Origin: Phycisphaerae bacterium
GTDB lineage: Bacteria > Planctomycetota > Phycisphaerae > SM23-33
Assembly: GCA_030745875.1 (NCBI GenBank)
Contig: JASLNT010000078.1
Span: forward strand, 1 to 64,000
Direction of reading: 5' to 3'
Length of the DNA stretch: 64,000 bases
Shown piece by piece: positions 44,315-55,689 of this stretch. A program made the translations under genes and the position numbers. The notes under the pieces are model-generated. The model was not told the origin of the DNA. It was given only the letters and a program-made list of their open reading frames with translations, and did no database searches. Position 1 is the stretch's first letter. Each line of letters starts with the position of its first letter.

Positions 44315-46444
44315 ATGAATGAGACATTGCAACGCTCGCTGCTGTCCAGGGTTATCGTGATACTGGCTGGAATCTCGACAATCGCGCCCCCCTGCCGGGC
44401 CGAGCCTATGTTGATCGAAGGCTTCGAGAGGAAACTCGACCCTGCCAGGCTCAAGACACAAGACGCCGAAGTCACACTGGTGAAGGAATCCAAATCAACC
44501 GCCCTACGCATCGATCTCGGACACAAGAGCAACTGGCCGGGGATTACAATCGTCGCGCCCAAGGGCAAATGGGACCTGTCGGCATGGAGATCTATCGCAA
44601 TAGACGTCCGTAACGTCGGAACCAAAGAAGTCACGCTCTGCTGTCGTGTGGACAACCCCGGAGCCAACGGATGGAAGAACTGCAACACATTCCAGATCAA
44701 ACTGGCCCCGGGCAAGTCCGGAACGCTGGCGGGGAGTTTCATACGCAAAGGCGGTGCGGATGTGAAGCTGATAGGCATGCGGGGATACCCGCCCGAGGCC
44801 GGGGGAAACGATACCAGAGCGATAGACCTTCAAAACGTCACGCAAATACTGTTGTTCTCACCGAAACCCAAATCGAACCGTTCGGTGCTCGTCGACAACA
44901 TCACTGCGACCGAACCGTATAAAGCTCCCAAGACACCGGCGAAATTCCTGCCGATGATTGATGAATTCGGGCAATACATGCACCGCAACTGGCCCGGAAA
45001 GACAGCTTCTGCTGAGGACATGAAGGCAAGCGCTGCGGCTGAGTCGAAAGACATCGGGGCGAATCCTGGGCCGAAGGATCGCAATGAGTTCGGCGGATGG
45101 ACGGGCGGTCCGCAACTGAAGGCGACCGGGTGGTTTCGCACCGAAAAACACGCCGGCAAGTGGTGGCTGGTTGACCCCAAAGGCAGGCTGTTCTGGTCGC
45201 ATGGAATCGACTGCGTGCATTCGCGGGCCGCTACGCCAATCTCCAATCGCGAGCATTACTTCCGCAACCTGCCCGGCGCCAAATCCATGCTCTCAAAGTA
45301 CTACGGTAAGGGTTCCTGGGCTCCGCACGGGTACTACAAGGACCACAGCCCGTATCGAACCTACGACTTCGCACGCGCCAACTTGCGGCGCAAATACGAT
45401 GATCGGTGCGCCACGATATTTGCCGCAATAACGCACAAACGCCTTCGATCCTGGGGCATGAACACGATCGCCAATTGGTCCGATTCGAGAATCTATCTCA
45501 TGCGGAAGACGCCCTACGTCGGGACAATCCACACAAACACGCCTAAACTCGAAGGCTCCAAGGGCTACTGGGGCAAGTTTCACGACGTGTTCGACCCCGA
45601 GTTCGCCCGCGCGGTCGCCAAAGGATTGGCGCGCGAGAAAGGCAAGTCCGCGAACGATCCGATGTGCATAGGTTACTTCGTCGACAACGAACTGGCTTGG
45701 GGAGATGATGTGTCTCTGGCGTTGGCTGCGTTGGTCAGCGGACCCGACCAACCGGCGAAAAAGGCGTTCATCGCCGACCTGAAAGCCAAATACTCGACGA
45801 TCGACAAGCTCAACTCCGTCTGGGCCGCGAAGTATAAATCGTGGGGCGCTCTGCTGGCCTCGCGCACCGCGCCCGACAAGAACAAGGCCCGCGCCGATCT
45901 TAGGGCGTTCTACACGAAAACCGCCGAAACATATTTCAGAATCGTCCGCGACGAGGTGAAGAAAGTCGCTCCGAATCAGCTTTATCTGGGCTGCCGATTC
46001 GCCTGGGTCAACGACCTTGCCGCCAAGGCGGCGGCGAAGTACTGCGACGTGGTCTGCTACAACCGCTACAAGTACAGCGTGGAAGATCTTCGCATCCCGG
46101 GCAATCTCGACAAGCCGATCGTCATCGGCGAGTTCCACTTCGGCGCGTTGGACCGCGGGATGTTCCACACCGGCCTGCGAAAGGCCCGCAACCAGAAGCA
46201 TCGCGCCGAACTGTACGCCGCCTACGTTCGCGGCGCGTTGCGAAACCCGCTGATCGTGGGAACGCACTGGTTCCAGTACAAGGACCAAGCCACCACCGGC
46301 CGCGGCGACGGGGAAAACTACCAGATCGGTTTCGTCGACATCTGCGACACCCCGTATCCCGAGATAATCGAGGCGGCGCGATCGGTCGGATACAAGATGT
46401 ACGAATACCGCCTTAAGACAGCCTCGCCAGCGAAACAGCCTTGA
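44315..46444 (+). CDS. GH50-like beta-agarase
   Basis: A 709-residue secreted glycoside hydrolase. After a signal peptide (ending CRA) comes a CBM-like beta-sandwich (~40-205: LSAWRSIAIDVRN, SVLVDNITATE), then a TIM barrel from about residue 260. GYFVDNELAWGDD contains E459, the likely acid/base, and PIVIGEFHFGALDRGMFH contains E606, the likely nucleophile; these phrases are characteristic of GH50 agarases. GGAG precedes the ATG. A Tat-exported sulfatase follows 120 bases later on the same strand, fitting breakdown of sulfated agar or porphyran. Confidence 0.83.
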   Translation: MNETLQRSLLSRVIVILAGISTIAPPCRAEPMLIEGFERKLDPARLKTQDAEVTLVKESKSTALRIDLGHKSNWPGITIVAPKGKWDLSAWRSIAIDVRNVGTKEVTLCCRVDNPGANGWKNCNTFQIKLAPGKSGTLAGSFIRKGGADVKLIGMRGYPPEAGGNDTRAIDLQNVTQILLFSPKPKSNRSVLVDNITATEPYKAPKTPAKFLPMIDEFGQYMHRNWPGKTASAEDMKASAAAESKDIGANPGPKDRNEFGGWTGGPQLKATGWFRTEKHAGKWWLVDPKGRLFWSHGIDCVHSRAATPISNREHYFRNLPGAKSMLSKYYGKGSWAPHGYYKDHSPYRTYDFARANLRRKYDDRCATIFAAITHKRLRSWGMNTIANWSDSRIYLMRKTPYVGTIHTNTPKLEGSKGYWGKFHDVFDPEFARAVAKGLAREKGKSANDPMCIGYFVDNELAWGDDVSLALAALVSGPDQPAKKAFIADLKAKYSTIDKLNSVWAAKYKSWGALLASRTAPDKNKARADLRAFYTKTAETYFRIVRDEVKKVAPNQLYLGCRFAWVNDLAAKAAAKYCDVVCYNRYKYSVEDLRIPGNLDKPIVIGEFHFGALDRGMFHTGLRKARNQKHRAELYAAYVRGALRNPLIVGTHWFQYKDQATTGRGDGENYQIGFVDICDTPYPEIIEAARSVGYKMYEYRLKTASPAKQP

Positions 46445-46564
46445 CCCCGCCCCGCGCTTCAGGTCGCATTGCCAACGACGCACGGCTGGTGCGGGACGAA
46501 CCGTCAAACGGGTAAGCCTGGGAGTCTATAAACTCGAATCCTTCTGGAATAAGTGAGAAAAGCG

Positions 46565-47998
46565 ATGAGCAAACTCAATCGTAGAGGTTTCTTGAAGTCG
46601 TCGGTCGCCGGAACACTTGCTCTTTCCCTGCCGCTCGGCGCAAGCGCCAAGGCCGCCGTCGAGCGTAAACCCAATTTCATCTTCATCATGGTCGACGATA
46701 TGGGTTATCACGATCTGGGCTGCTTCGGAAGCAAGACGATTCTCACTCCGAACATCGATAAGATGTGCGCCGAGGGCGTCAAGTTCACCGACTGCTACGG
46801 AGGATGCACCGTATGCGCCCCGTCGCGAAGCGTCCTTATGAGCGGCTACCACAAAGGACATACGTTTGTGAGAGACAACAGGGGCGGAATTCCGCTCTTT
46901 CCCGGAGAAGTTACTGTCGCAGATGTGCTCAAGAAGGCCGGCTACGCCACCGGCGGATTCGGTAAATGGGGGCTGGGCAACCAAGGAAAGAAAGGGGCGG
47001 CCGAAAAGCATGGATTCGACGTCTTCTTCGGATACTACAACCAGTGGCACGCCCATTCGTACTACACGCACCTGTTCAGGAACAGCGTTAAGGTTGAACT
47101 CAACGGGCGCCACACTCATTACGCCATCTACGACGAGACGATCAAATTCATAAAAGAAAACAAGGATCGCCCGTTCTTCTGCTACTGCCCCTGGACAGTT
47201 CCGCACGCACCCTACGACATCCCCGAAGAAGACCCCGCATGGGCGATCTACAAAGACAAACCGTGGAAGAAAGATGCAAAAGTCGTAGCCGCCATGGATA
47301 CCATGATCGATCGCCAGGTCGGCGAGATAATTGATCTGCTCAAGAAGTTCAAGATCGACAACAACACGCTGATCTTCTTCTGCTCCGACAACGGCGGAGC
47401 CAAGCGGTTCGAGGGCGTTCACAACTCGATGGGAGAAATGAAGGGACACAAGCGATCGATGTACGAAGGCGGGATACGCGTACCAATGGTTGTGCGCTGG
47501 CCCGGAAGGATCAAGCCCGGACAAGTCAGCAATCATCCGTGGTATTTCCCCGACGTCATGCCGACTCTCGCGGAACTGGGCGGAGTCTCAAAGGAAGTTC
47601 CCAAGGACATTGACGGTATCTCGATCGTCCCGACGCTGCTCGGCAAGGGCGAGCAGAAAACCCATGAGTACATGTACTGGGACGACACGTGGTACCACAA
47701 CGAAGGCCTGCGCATGGGCAAGTGGAAAGGCATAAGGAAGAACTCGAAGTTCGAGGAAAACACCCATACCGCCGCAAATCGCGGTAAGTGGAAGGGCATG
47801 AAGCACGAGTCTGGAAAGATCGAACTGTACGATCTGAGCAAGGATATTGGCGAGAAGAACAATCTAGCCGACAAGCACCCCGATATCGCCAAGAAGCTGG
47901 GCGTGCTCATGGACAAAGCCTGGTCCGAACCGCGCAACCAGGCCGATGACGGCGTATATAAGGGCATAGAACGCAAGCCGAAGAAGCCCAGGAGCTAG
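46565..47998 (+). CDS. Sulfatase, Tat-exported, beside agarase
   Basis: A 477-residue sulfatase. The signal is twin-arginine (NRRGFLKSSVAG). C84 in VCAPSRS is the formylglycine site; VDDMGYHDLG, FGKWGLG and CSDNGGAKRF are the metal and substrate-side segments. The start at 46565 is preferred to an upstream GTG because of the spacing. It follows the GH50-like gene, so a galactan sulfatase role is reasonable. Confidence 0.93.
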   Translation: MSKLNRRGFLKSSVAGTLALSLPLGASAKAAVERKPNFIFIMVDDMGYHDLGCFGSKTILTPNIDKMCAEGVKFTDCYGGCTVCAPSRSVLMSGYHKGHTFVRDNRGGIPLFPGEVTVADVLKKAGYATGGFGKWGLGNQGKKGAAEKHGFDVFFGYYNQWHAHSYYTHLFRNSVKVELNGRHTHYAIYDETIKFIKENKDRPFFCYCPWTVPHAPYDIPEEDPAWAIYKDKPWKKDAKVVAAMDTMIDRQVGEIIDLLKKFKIDNNTLIFFCSDNGGAKRFEGVHNSMGEMKGHKRSMYEGGIRVPMVVRWPGRIKPGQVSNHPWYFPDVMPTLAELGGVSKEVPKDIDGISIVPTLLGKGEQKTHEYMYWDDTWYHNEGLRMGKWKGIRKNSKFEENTHTAANRGKWKGMKHESGKIELYDLSKDIGEKNNLADKHPDIAKKLGVLMDKAWSEPRNQADDGVYKGIERKPKKPRS

Positions 47999-48181
47999 TC
48001 GTTAATCTCCTGTGAATGCACCGAGTTGGGAGAAGGTCGCTATAAGAAAGTTCGCACTTTCAATTCCGGCGACAACGCTGTGTTCCAGTTCGGTTCCGGC
48101 GAAGGCGACGCAAATCGCCTTCTCGGAACGCGCGGGGGCAATCAACTTCCCCCGGTATTGGCAATTGTCCTTAAAGCATGC

Positions 48182-48211
48182 TTGACGCATCGGTCGCCAG
48201 CGCGTGATACT
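48182..48211 (+). promoter_or_regulatory. Promoter of small lipoprotein gene
   Basis: TTGACG (48182-48187) and GATACT (48206-48211) with an 18-base spacer, about 70 bases before the ATG at 48280. The leader contains a TGGTCGG/CCGACCA hairpin. Confidence 0.5.
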
Positions 48212-48279
48212 GTCGGCTGGTCGGGCGGACCGACCAACCGAGACAGTCCGAACATCAGATCAACCGAAAGGATCCAGGG

Positions 48280-48693
48280 ATGAAAACGAAAACACTGTTT
48301 ACTCTGCTCATGGTCGCCGCGATAACTTTCGTGATGGGATGCGGAGGACGTCGAGGAGGCCGACAAAAGCTCCGCGGTTGGCAGTCGAATATCGACGGCA
48401 GCTACAAGAGTGAGATATTCAGCGGTAATACTCCTTTTCGCGGTGTAACCACATTCAGCAGCGACGGCGGCAAGCTGGGCGGCACGTATGAACTGGACGA
48501 CAACGGCGAGAAAGTAACGGGCTTGCTGACCAAGTTCGCCATTACCGGAAAGAACACAATGAAGTGCAGGTGGACCGACAAGAACGGTGAGGGCAATTTC
48601 TACCTTACGTTCTCGGAAGATCTGTCCAGCTTCAAGGGCACGTGGGATTCTGACGGCGAGGGCGGGCAAAGCGCCTGGAACGGAAAAAGGTAG
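48280..48693 (+). CDS. Small lipoprotein, possible lipocalin-like barrel
   Basis: 137 residues with a lipoprotein signal (lipobox VMGC at ~21) and a mature beta-rich part whose pattern (GSYKSEIFSG, GGTYELDDNGEKVTG, GNFYLTFSEDLSSFKGTWDS) resembles small beta-barrel binding domains. AAAGGA precedes the ATG. Function unknown. Convergent with glpD. Confidence 0.7.
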   Translation: MKTKTLFTLLMVAAITFVMGCGGRRGGRQKLRGWQSNIDGSYKSEIFSGNTPFRGVTTFSSDGGKLGGTYELDDNGEKVTGLLTKFAITGKNTMKCRWTDKNGEGNFYLTFSEDLSSFKGTWDSDGEGGQSAWNGKR

Positions 48694-48706
48694 CTTACAA
48701 GAACCG

Positions 48707-50416
48707 CTATAAATCGTCTCGCAGATCTACGCCGAACCTGTCGAGCAGTATTGCCTCTGCGCGTGCGATCTCGGTGTCGACACGCTCGGCTGGCCATTGA
48801 TGCGCCGCGCCGACAATCTCCGCAAGTTCGCCCAGAAGCTCGTGCGTTAACTCACCGAGCAGTGCAATTGCGGTGCGCCTGAGCACAAGATCATCTACAT
48901 GGACGGTCCGCTCGTTGCGAACGATGAACTCAATCTCACGTCGCGTGTAGGTCGGGTGGTGTTTCAGCGGATGATCCTCGTCGGCGGTGATGAATCCCGC
49001 CGCTTGTTCGGCCCGCGTACCGTATCGCTGCAGCAGCGTCTCTACGCGATCGGCGTCCAGGCCCGTCCGCTCGACCAGCCCGGAAACCCACCTCCGCGTC
49101 GCCTGGTCATCTGCGGGGAACCCCCTGCCCCCGCCTATCTCAACATCATCGGACGCCATCCGCCGCTCAAGCCCCAGACGCTCGAGCAGATCGTCGGTTA
49201 CTTGTTCGGCGAAAGCTCTGAACGTAGTCCACTTGCCGCCCGTCATTGAATATACCGGGAAATCGACATGGTCGTCAGGCTCGTTTACCGCGCAGAAATG
49301 GTCACGGCTGACCTGCACGGTTGCGGCCGCATCGGAGTATCGAAGCGGACGAACGCCTGAGAATCGCGATACTATCTGCGACCGGTCAATCTGAAGATCG
49401 GGAAACACCTGGCGGATCGACTCGAGCATGTATTCGATTTCGTCGTCCGTGCAGCGAACATCATCGGGATTGTCCACGCGAATATCAGTCGAGCCGATGA
49501 GCGATTTGCCCAGCCACGGCAGCGCAACGGCTACACGTCCTTCGGGCGTCTCGTAGTAGATCATCCCTCCGTCCAGCGCCTCGTAGAGCTGGTCGTTGTC
49601 GACCACCAGGTGCGCGCCCTTGGTCCCGCCAATCAGGGTCGTATCAAGGTCGAGCAGGCGATTGGTGAAGTCTATCCATCCGCCTGTTGCGTTAATAACG
49701 ATCTTCGGGCGGACCCGCAACTCATCGCCCGAAAGTTCATCACGCAGCAGAACAGTCTCACCTTCGGCGCCCTGCAGCGAGACATAGTTCAACGCCCGGG
49801 CGTCAGGGCAAAGGGCGGCCGCGTCGAGAATCAACTCCAACCCCAATCGTTCAGGATAACTGACCCATGCATCGTAGTAAGTCGCCGTGCAAACGATGTT
49901 CTTCGGCAGCATAGGGCGGGCGGACAGCGACTTGCTGCGAGACATGAACTTATGCTTGGGCGTCATGCGATTCTTGCGTGTGAAGATGTCGTAGAATGTC
50001 AGGCCCATCTTCACGATCAGCGAACCGCGGTGTGTGGGGCGCTTACCCGAACCGAGGTGCAGGAATTTCCGTATCGCGCCAAATATCCCCGAGAATCTGC
50101 GGAATATCGGTATAGTGGTCTTAAGCGGGTGAACGTAGTGACGGGCGTTTCCCAGCAGCAGGTTCCGGTCCTTCAGTGATTCTCGGACCAGCCTGAACTC
50201 GCCAAACTCCAGGTACCGCAGACCACCGTGGACCATTCGCGAAGATGCGGCGCTGGAGCCCGAGCAGAAGTCGGCCTTGTCGATCAGCAGCGCATCAACC
50301 CCCTGCAGCGCCAACTCCCGCAGGAGCCCGGCGCCGTTGATTCCGCCCCCCACAATAAGCACCGAAACCTCCGGTCGGGCGGTTATGTCATCGACTATAG
50401 TCTGTCTAACGTCCAT
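48707..50416 (-). CDS. glpD: Glycerol-3-phosphate dehydrogenase, FAD-dependent
   Basis: Oxidises glycerol-3-phosphate to DHAP and feeds electrons to the quinone pool at the membrane. 569 residues: FAD motif VLIVGGGINGAG near residue 20, DFCSGSSAASSRMVHGGLRY, and the substrate-side segments GVRPLRYSD and SMTGGKWTTF. The C-terminal helical domain is present. No strong ribosome binding site. It stands alone. Confidence 0.95.
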   Translation of the reverse strand: MDVRQTIVDDITARPEVSVLIVGGGINGAGLLRELALQGVDALLIDKADFCSGSSAASSRMVHGGLRYLEFGEFRLVRESLKDRNLLLGNARHYVHPLKTTIPIFRRFSGIFGAIRKFLHLGSGKRPTHRGSLIVKMGLTFYDIFTRKNRMTPKHKFMSRSKSLSARPMLPKNIVCTATYYDAWVSYPERLGLELILDAAALCPDARALNYVSLQGAEGETVLLRDELSGDELRVRPKIVINATGGWIDFTNRLLDLDTTLIGGTKGAHLVVDNDQLYEALDGGMIYYETPEGRVAVALPWLGKSLIGSTDIRVDNPDDVRCTDDEIEYMLESIRQVFPDLQIDRSQIVSRFSGVRPLRYSDAAATVQVSRDHFCAVNEPDDHVDFPVYSMTGGKWTTFRAFAEQVTDDLLERLGLERRMASDDVEIGGGRGFPADDQATRRWVSGLVERTGLDADRVETLLQRYGTRAEQAAGFITADEDHPLKHHPTYTRREIEFIVRNERTVHVDDLVLRRTAIALLGELTHELLGELAEIVGAAHQWPAERVDTEIARAEAILLDRFGVDLRDDL

Positions 50417-50537
50417 CTGTCACCATCATCAGGGAATCCCGCGAACCTCAGAACAACAGGTCTACAATATCAGAAAACGCGTCCGACGGCAAATCTGCTC
50501 TTGGTGAGTAATTGTCTCGTCGCACAGTTTGTGATGC

Positions 50538-50768
50538 TTATTTGACGTATTCTATTGCGCGGTTTCTTCGGCCTCTGTGTCGGCCGGTCTTCCAGTAGTG
50601 GTCCATCGCTGCCCGGACAAATCGGTACATCTCTTCGGACCCAATCACTCCACCCCGAACCAAAGCCGCCGCACTGGGTTCGTTGCCATAGTCGTGCCAC
50701 TGCCCCACCTTCTCGGCAAGGAACTTCGCTTCGGCGTCCGCAGGCAGGGACCAGTCCCCCGGACGCAT
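50538..50768 (-). CDS. Small protein following PIG-L deacetylase
   Basis: 76 residues, not recognised; it is hydrophilic, with Trp/His-rich helices (EMYRFVRAAMDHYWKTGRH). It starts 4 bases after the stop of the deacetylase gene, which supports it as a true gene and a probable partner. Confidence 0.55.
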   Translation of the reverse strand: MRPGDWSLPADAEAKFLAEKVGQWHDYGNEPSAAALVRGGVIGSEEMYRFVRAAMDHYWKTGRHRGRRNRAIEYVK

Positions 50769-50772
50769 CTTC

Positions 50773-51540
50773 TCAAAACCCAACAACGTACTCCCCCAGC
50801 AAGTTCGCAAGCGGGTCCGCATCGGCGGGGCGGAATCCCAATGGATTATGTTTTCGCCAGCCTTCGGCTAGATCGCATTTGGTCGACATCGCTCCCATCT
50901 CAGCTGCAAAACTCTTCATCGTTTCGAGATAGGCGCCCATGGATTGGGTGTGATCCAACCAGTCCGATTGACTCTTGTGCTCGGCGAGCATGTCGGCTTT
51001 TTCGTCGATCGCAGAGCTGATATCGATAAAGAAATCGGGGCGGATCAGGTTGTTCATGGAATCGCGGCCACCGTGCGGCTGGGCGTGATAGATAACCACA
51101 TCGCCTTCGACGGGAGCCTTGGGAGGATCCACGGGGAAGTTCCTCATCCCGCGACAGAACGCTGCTGTTACCGCCAATCGGCAGGCGTTTTCATGATCTT
51201 CAATGTAGTCCTGGGGCGAAGGGACCAGGAGAATGTCCGGAGCAACGGCCCGCATGATCGACGCGACTCTGGCCAGCAACTTGGGTTCATAGAATATCTC
51301 CAGATCCGCTACGAGCGGTCGATGGAACACCGCCCCGAGGCGACGGGCCGCTTTCTTGGCTTCGATCAGGCGTATTTCGGCGGTGGCCTCTGCGTCATGT
51401 GTCGCCGATCCGCACGAACCGTTGGCGATGTTCATGTAGTGAATCTCGCAACCAGCTCGCGCCAGAAGGACCAGCGTGCCGGCCATACCAAACTCGATAT
51501 CGTCGGGATGTGCGGCGATTGCAAATACTCGTGCGGCCAT
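50773..51540 (-). CDS. PIG-L family N-acetylglucosamine deacetylase
   Basis: 255 residues of the LmbE/PIG-L family, zinc-dependent deacetylases of GlcNAc-containing compounds. The zinc motif AHPDDIEFG (H11, D14) and DHENAC near residue 115 are intact. It stops two bases past the start of the isomerase-like gene's end on the same strand (51542), so both are in an operon; the pair points to use of acetylated amino sugars. Confidence 0.92.
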   Translation of the reverse strand: MAARVFAIAAHPDDIEFGMAGTLVLLARAGCEIHYMNIANGSCGSATHDAEATAEIRLIEAKKAARRLGAVFHRPLVADLEIFYEPKLLARVASIMRAVAPDILLVPSPQDYIEDHENACRLAVTAAFCRGMRNFPVDPPKAPVEGDVVIYHAQPHGGRDSMNNLIRPDFFIDISSAIDEKADMLAEHKSQSDWLDHTQSMGAYLETMKSFAAEMGAMSTKCDLAEGWRKHNPLGFRPADADPLANLLGEYVVGF

Positions 51541-51541
51541 G

Positions 51542-52468
51542 TTAATGCATCTCCACTTGACAACTGCCCAGCGCCGGGCCGAAAAAGTTGAATTGAACGT
51601 TTGGGTGATCCGCCAGCAGCGACATTGGAACGGACGAATCGGCGATCCCTCTGGAGATCATCAGGGTCGTCAGGCGCATACCGAACGGATTGTCATGATG
51701 CCCGGGATGCCAAATCGAGACCTTCTCGGCCTTCCAGGTTTCGACGGGACCAACGGTAACGGCTTGGTGGGGCACGTTCTGGACCACGCCCCCGCCGGAT
51801 GTCCGCGCGTTTTGCAGCAGGGTCATCGGGTGCAGGTCGACAACGCGAGCACCGAGCGCCCTGTACTCCTCGGGCGAGGGAGGAGCGTCCTGACAGGCGC
51901 CCTGGCGTTTCGGAGGATCGTTGAAGGCCCAGTGCTTGACTTCGCCCTGCCCGCCCTGCATCACCACGCATCGCGCCGAGTCCCAGCTTTGGACATACTC
52001 GGTGGTGTCGGCTGCCGGAAAATGGATATTCTCGCTCGGCATCGCCAGTGCGGGTTTGATCCGGTTGAAACACAGTTCCATATCCGCCCGGGCAAAACTC
52101 AGTGGGAAGTCGACAGACACTTCCTTCCCGTCAACGACCCACTCATCCATTCCCCAGAAATGACAGTGCTCCAGCGATATCTCCAGTTCGTTAACCAGGC
52201 GGGCCACCAGCGGAAGCTGCTCGGTAGGCCCGATAGGCCCGCAGACGCCTGCGGGAGACTCTTCGGTCCCCTGTCGCCAGGCCGTTATATACTCAAGCGC
52301 CTCGGCCAGGTAGAAATCCTCGATCGTATCGTAGAACCGGATTGCGAATCCATCACGCTCCAGCCCCCGGATATCAGCCTCGGTAAGCGATGCGACCCGA
52401 TCGAGCAGTTCCTTGTCCAACGTGGTGTAGTCCCACCACCCCGGCGCCACTTTACTTGCGTTTCTCAT
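51542..52468 (-). CDS. Glucosamine-6-phosphate isomerase/deaminase-like protein
   Basis: 308 residues of the NagB/6-phosphogluconolactonase superfamily, recognised from [12 protein letters not shown] and PHQAVTVGP. Many planctomycetes carry this larger divergent type next to a PIG-L deacetylase. The FWGMDEW motif matches the NagB active site, but the C-terminal half is divergent. AGGA precedes the ATG at 52468. It lies 25 bases after the rhamnosidase gene, suggesting one long operon. Confidence 0.75.
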   Translation of the reverse strand: MRNASKVAPGWWDYTTLDKELLDRVASLTEADIRGLERDGFAIRFYDTIEDFYLAEALEYITAWRQGTEESPAGVCGPIGPTEQLPLVARLVNELEISLEHCHFWGMDEWVVDGKEVSVDFPLSFARADMELCFNRIKPALAMPSENIHFPAADTTEYVQSWDSARCVVMQGGQGEVKHWAFNDPPKRQGACQDAPPSPEEYRALGARVVDLHPMTLLQNARTSGGGVVQNVPHQAVTVGPVETWKAEKVSIWHPGHHDNPFGMRLTTLMISRGIADSSVPMSLLADHPNVQFNFFGPALGSCQVEMH

Positions 52469-52493
52469 CGATCGCATCCTTTATGGTCTGGGC

Positions 52494-55400
52494 CTATTTC
52501 GAATCGTATGGCTTGTGGTCCTCTGTCCGGAGCAGCGTCACCGGGCCGAGCAGACCCGAGGGCAACAAAGGAGAACTGGCCTTGAACTTCGTGACGTTCG
52601 TCTTTGTCAGGCGTTTTTCCTTCGGAAGGGCAGCGTCGCCGATCAGTCGATTGGGCCAGAGGTTAACGACGTCGATCTCGAGCTTATTGGCGGTTGGCTT
52701 TGCGGCATGGGTGATCTCCACGCGCCACGGTGCCGTCCAAACCACGCCCAGGTCCTTACCGTTCAGGCGGACCTGCGCGACGTTCCTGACCCGCTTGATA
52801 TCCAGATACAAACGCCTTTTGCTTCCTTGCGCCGTCTTGGGCAGGTCGAATGTCTTGTGGTACGTCGCCTTGCCCGAGTAGTATTTGACGCCCTTCTCCG
52901 GACGCTTTGTCCAGTCTTCGAGCTTCTTGAATTCGACTGATTTCGGTCCGCCCCATTTCGGGTCGAACTTCACCGTCCACGGACCGCTGATTTCGCCAAC
53001 CGGTTTCAGTTTCGGGAAGTTGTCGGCGGCGGGGCCTTTTGTCGAACTTGCGGGCTTGGCGAACACCACCAGCAGCGACCCGCGGGGCGCGAAGTCCAGC
53101 GGTACGGTGGTCCGGCCGCCGACGATCTTAAATGCAACAGCATCGCGTCTCTCCCCCGTTACAGCATCCCACAACTCGGGTTGCCGCCCAGCGACCCGGA
53201 ATGTGCACTCGGCGCTGACGGACTTGTCCTGCTGATTGCTGACGAAGTAGATGTCGGCGGCCTGGCTGTGACGGTGGATATAGTGCAGGGCGGAGCCCTT
53301 GTATTCGAAGTCGGGCTGCACGCCCAGAGAGATCAGCGCCTCCCGGACGCTCTTGCCCGTGATGAGCTTCAACTTGCTCGCCAGCTTCCTGACCTCGTCA
53401 TCACATGCCGGATAATCCGTGAGCCCCGGCGTGCGCAGCGGTTTGGCTCCGACGATGGGGACACCGGCTTTCGACAGTTCATTTATTTTCTTGAGCGCGG
53501 CGATCGACATTGTTTCCGTCGGCGGCAGGACAAGCAGGCGGTAGCTCATCCCATCGGGCAGGAGGATGCGGCCGTTCCTGGCCGACACGCGAGTCAAGAG
53601 CACCTCGTCGTTTATTGAATCGCAGTCATAGCCCGCCGGCAAGGCCGGTTTCATGTGATCCCGACCGGGAACGAAACCGGGAACATCTCCGCCTGTGTAG
53701 TAGCAGACGTCGGCTCGGAACAATCCCTGCTGAAGCATGAACTGACAGCGGGCGAGGTACTTCATCCAGGCGTGGCTCAGCGGCCACCAGGTGATGTTCC
53801 GATCAAAGTGCGTCCCCGCCCCCTGCCACTGGTTGCCCGGCTTGATGTCCAGATACGGTTGATGAACATAGAAGCAGAGCATATTGCGAGTGAGCCCCGA
53901 ACAGAGGGCCAGATCGCCCACATCCTTCAGCATATAGGGATCTTTCTCCCAATTCGGCCCCATCGTGGTGTACGCCTCGGCTTGCGTGTACTTCTTCCCG
54001 TATATGTGGGCCGCGGTCGCGGCCTGCTTGACCGTATCGCATCGCTTGAACTGATCCCTGTACCAGAACCGGCCCGCGGGTTCTGTCCTGCGAGCCCAGA
54101 ACTCGCCCATGGGAATGTCGCTCTTGCCCAGGCATTGAAGCGCGTCGATCCAGTGAGTAAAGAAAGGCCCTCCGGACTCGGGGTGGATGCCCATTCCATG
54201 CTTTCGCGACAGCTCGCTCAAGCGTCCGTAGTAATTCTCGGCGATGCAGTCGGCGACCGTTCTGCGGTAGTCCCGGGCGAACCTGTCTGACACTTCCTTG
54301 CTGTCTACGATCTTCCCGGCAAGTACGGGCAGATACGGTAATGGGGCGTAGCCTCGCCTGCGTTTGAACTCCGAACGGATATCGTCTGTCCAGTTCGGCA
54401 CGCCGAGTTCCCAACTGTCAATATGCGTGTACTTCAGGGTCTTACCGGCCAGGCCGCCGATCTCGGCCAGGCATTTATCAGCCGTCGCGGCGAAGTGCAT
54501 GTCCATCGCCTCTCGGCTGAGCGGATCGATCTCAAGCCCCCCGCCGCCCGGACTGGTGCAATGAACAACGCCCCGCCCCACCAGAGTGGAGCCCATGCGC
54601 ATGATAGTCCAGGCTCCCTGTGGCGCATCCCATGTCAGTTTCCCGGATGCATCGGCTTTGGAAGTCAGTTCGACAGCATCTCCACTCTTGAATTGTGCGG
54701 TATGCGACGGGGGTTTCTGCCCCTTCTTCAGAAGTGCAATCTCGCTGATCTGCACGTTCCAGGATTCCTTTCCCCTGAACGGATAGGAGGAAGTTATCAC
54801 CAGACGGAAGAATCGCGCCTTGGTCTCATTGAATGCAACGGTCTTGACTTTGCGCGGGGCGACAATGAACTTGCAGATCGTTCGAAAAATCTCCCCGTCA
54901 TCGGAGCACTGAAACTCGCAGTCTTTCGGGCCGCAGTCCGAATAGGGAGTGACCACGAGTGACGCTGCGGGAAACGGCGCGGGAAACTCCCAGTTCAGAA
55001 ACTCCGGCGCCTTGGGTGTCGGTCCCTGCCCGGGCTTATCGCCATTGGATATCCAGCGCGAGCGGGGATTGCGGTCCGTCGCAAGCGATGGCGGATACTT
55101 TGGATAAGACGAACTGGCGGTAAGTTTGGCGGGGGCCCTTGCCTCTTGTGCGGAGACCTTAAACGCCACAACAGCGGCATCGCGATAGTAGTTCTTCTTG
55201 ATCCCCCCCGGCGTGGGAAGTTGAATTTCAATTCTCTTTCCGCCCTGAACGACGGTCTCGGACCACACGAGATTTTTCGCCGCCTGGGCGGGCTTGACCC
55301 ACGGTCCGCCCGCATTCCACCCGCTGCAGAGATTAATGCTGAGTTCCAGTCCGAGGCGATCGGCTTCCTTCACGGCGAACTTGAAATGGTCAAGCCACTT

Positions 55401-55670
55401 GGGGCTCATGAAGACCGGACCGTCCGCCGCCAGGGGCCCGCCCAGACCGGCGTCAAAAACCAACGCGCCGGCGATCCCCTGTTTTTTCATCGCCTCCAGG
55501 TCGGCGGTGATACCGGCCTTGCTGACGTTGCTGTCCAGCCACCACCAATAAGCCCAAGGTCTGGCCGAATCCGGCGGGTTTGCAAATCCTTCCGCCAACG
55601 TGTCGGCGCCGCAAGCCACAGACGTAACCCCGATCAGCATGCCCAAAAGCACGGCCGATGTCTTTCGCAT
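52494..55670 (-). CDS. GH106-like alpha-L-rhamnosidase
   Basis: A secreted 1058-residue enzyme with a signal peptide (lipobox-like SVACG). The N-terminal phrases [19 protein letters not shown] and [19 protein letters not shown] are the hallmark of GH106. A C-terminal sandwich ([20 protein letters not shown], then [13 protein letters not shown]) is typical of this family's carbohydrate-binding end. It would remove rhamnose from pectin-like or algal polysaccharides. AGGAG precedes the ATG. Confidence 0.88.
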   Translation of the reverse strand: MRKTSAVLLGMLIGVTSVACGADTLAEGFANPPDSARPWAYWWWLDSNVSKAGITADLEAMKKQGIAGALVFDAGLGGPLAADGPVFMSPKWLDHFKFAVKEADRLGLELSINLCSGWNAGGPWVKPAQAAKNLVWSETVVQGGKRIEIQLPTPGGIKKNYYRDAAVVAFKVSAQEARAPAKLTASSSYPKYPPSLATDRNPRSRWISNGDKPGQGPTPKAPEFLNWEFPAPFPAASLVVTPYSDCGPKDCEFQCSDDGEIFRTICKFIVAPRKVKTVAFNETKARFFRLVITSSYPFRGKESWNVQISEIALLKKGQKPPSHTAQFKSGDAVELTSKADASGKLTWDAPQGAWTIMRMGSTLVGRGVVHCTSPGGGGLEIDPLSREAMDMHFAATADKCLAEIGGLAGKTLKYTHIDSWELGVPNWTDDIRSEFKRRRGYAPLPYLPVLAGKIVDSKEVSDRFARDYRRTVADCIAENYYGRLSELSRKHGMGIHPESGGPFFTHWIDALQCLGKSDIPMGEFWARRTEPAGRFWYRDQFKRCDTVKQAATAAHIYGKKYTQAEAYTTMGPNWEKDPYMLKDVGDLALCSGLTRNMLCFYVHQPYLDIKPGNQWQGAGTHFDRNITWWPLSHAWMKYLARCQFMLQQGLFRADVCYYTGGDVPGFVPGRDHMKPALPAGYDCDSINDEVLLTRVSARNGRILLPDGMSYRLLVLPPTETMSIAALKKINELSKAGVPIVGAKPLRTPGLTDYPACDDEVRKLASKLKLITGKSVREALISLGVQPDFEYKGSALHYIHRHSQAADIYFVSNQQDKSVSAECTFRVAGRQPELWDAVTGERRDAVAFKIVGGRTTVPLDFAPRGSLLVVFAKPASSTKGPAADNFPKLKPVGEISGPWTVKFDPKWGGPKSVEFKKLEDWTKRPEKGVKYYSGKATYHKTFDLPKTAQGSKRRLYLDIKRVRNVAQVRLNGKDLGVVWTAPWRVEITHAAKPTANKLEIDVVNLWPNRLIGDAALPKEKRLTKTNVTKFKASSPLLPSGLLGPVTLLRTEDHKPYDSK

Positions 55671-55689
55671 TCGACTTTCTCCTGTCCGT

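Noticed and set aside
45293-46507. 404-residue minus-strand open frame
   Set aside because: Antisense shadow of the agarase-like gene.
48002-48190. 62-residue minus-strand frame
   Set aside because: Overlaps a promoter for the plus-strand lipoprotein gene and has no ribosome binding site.
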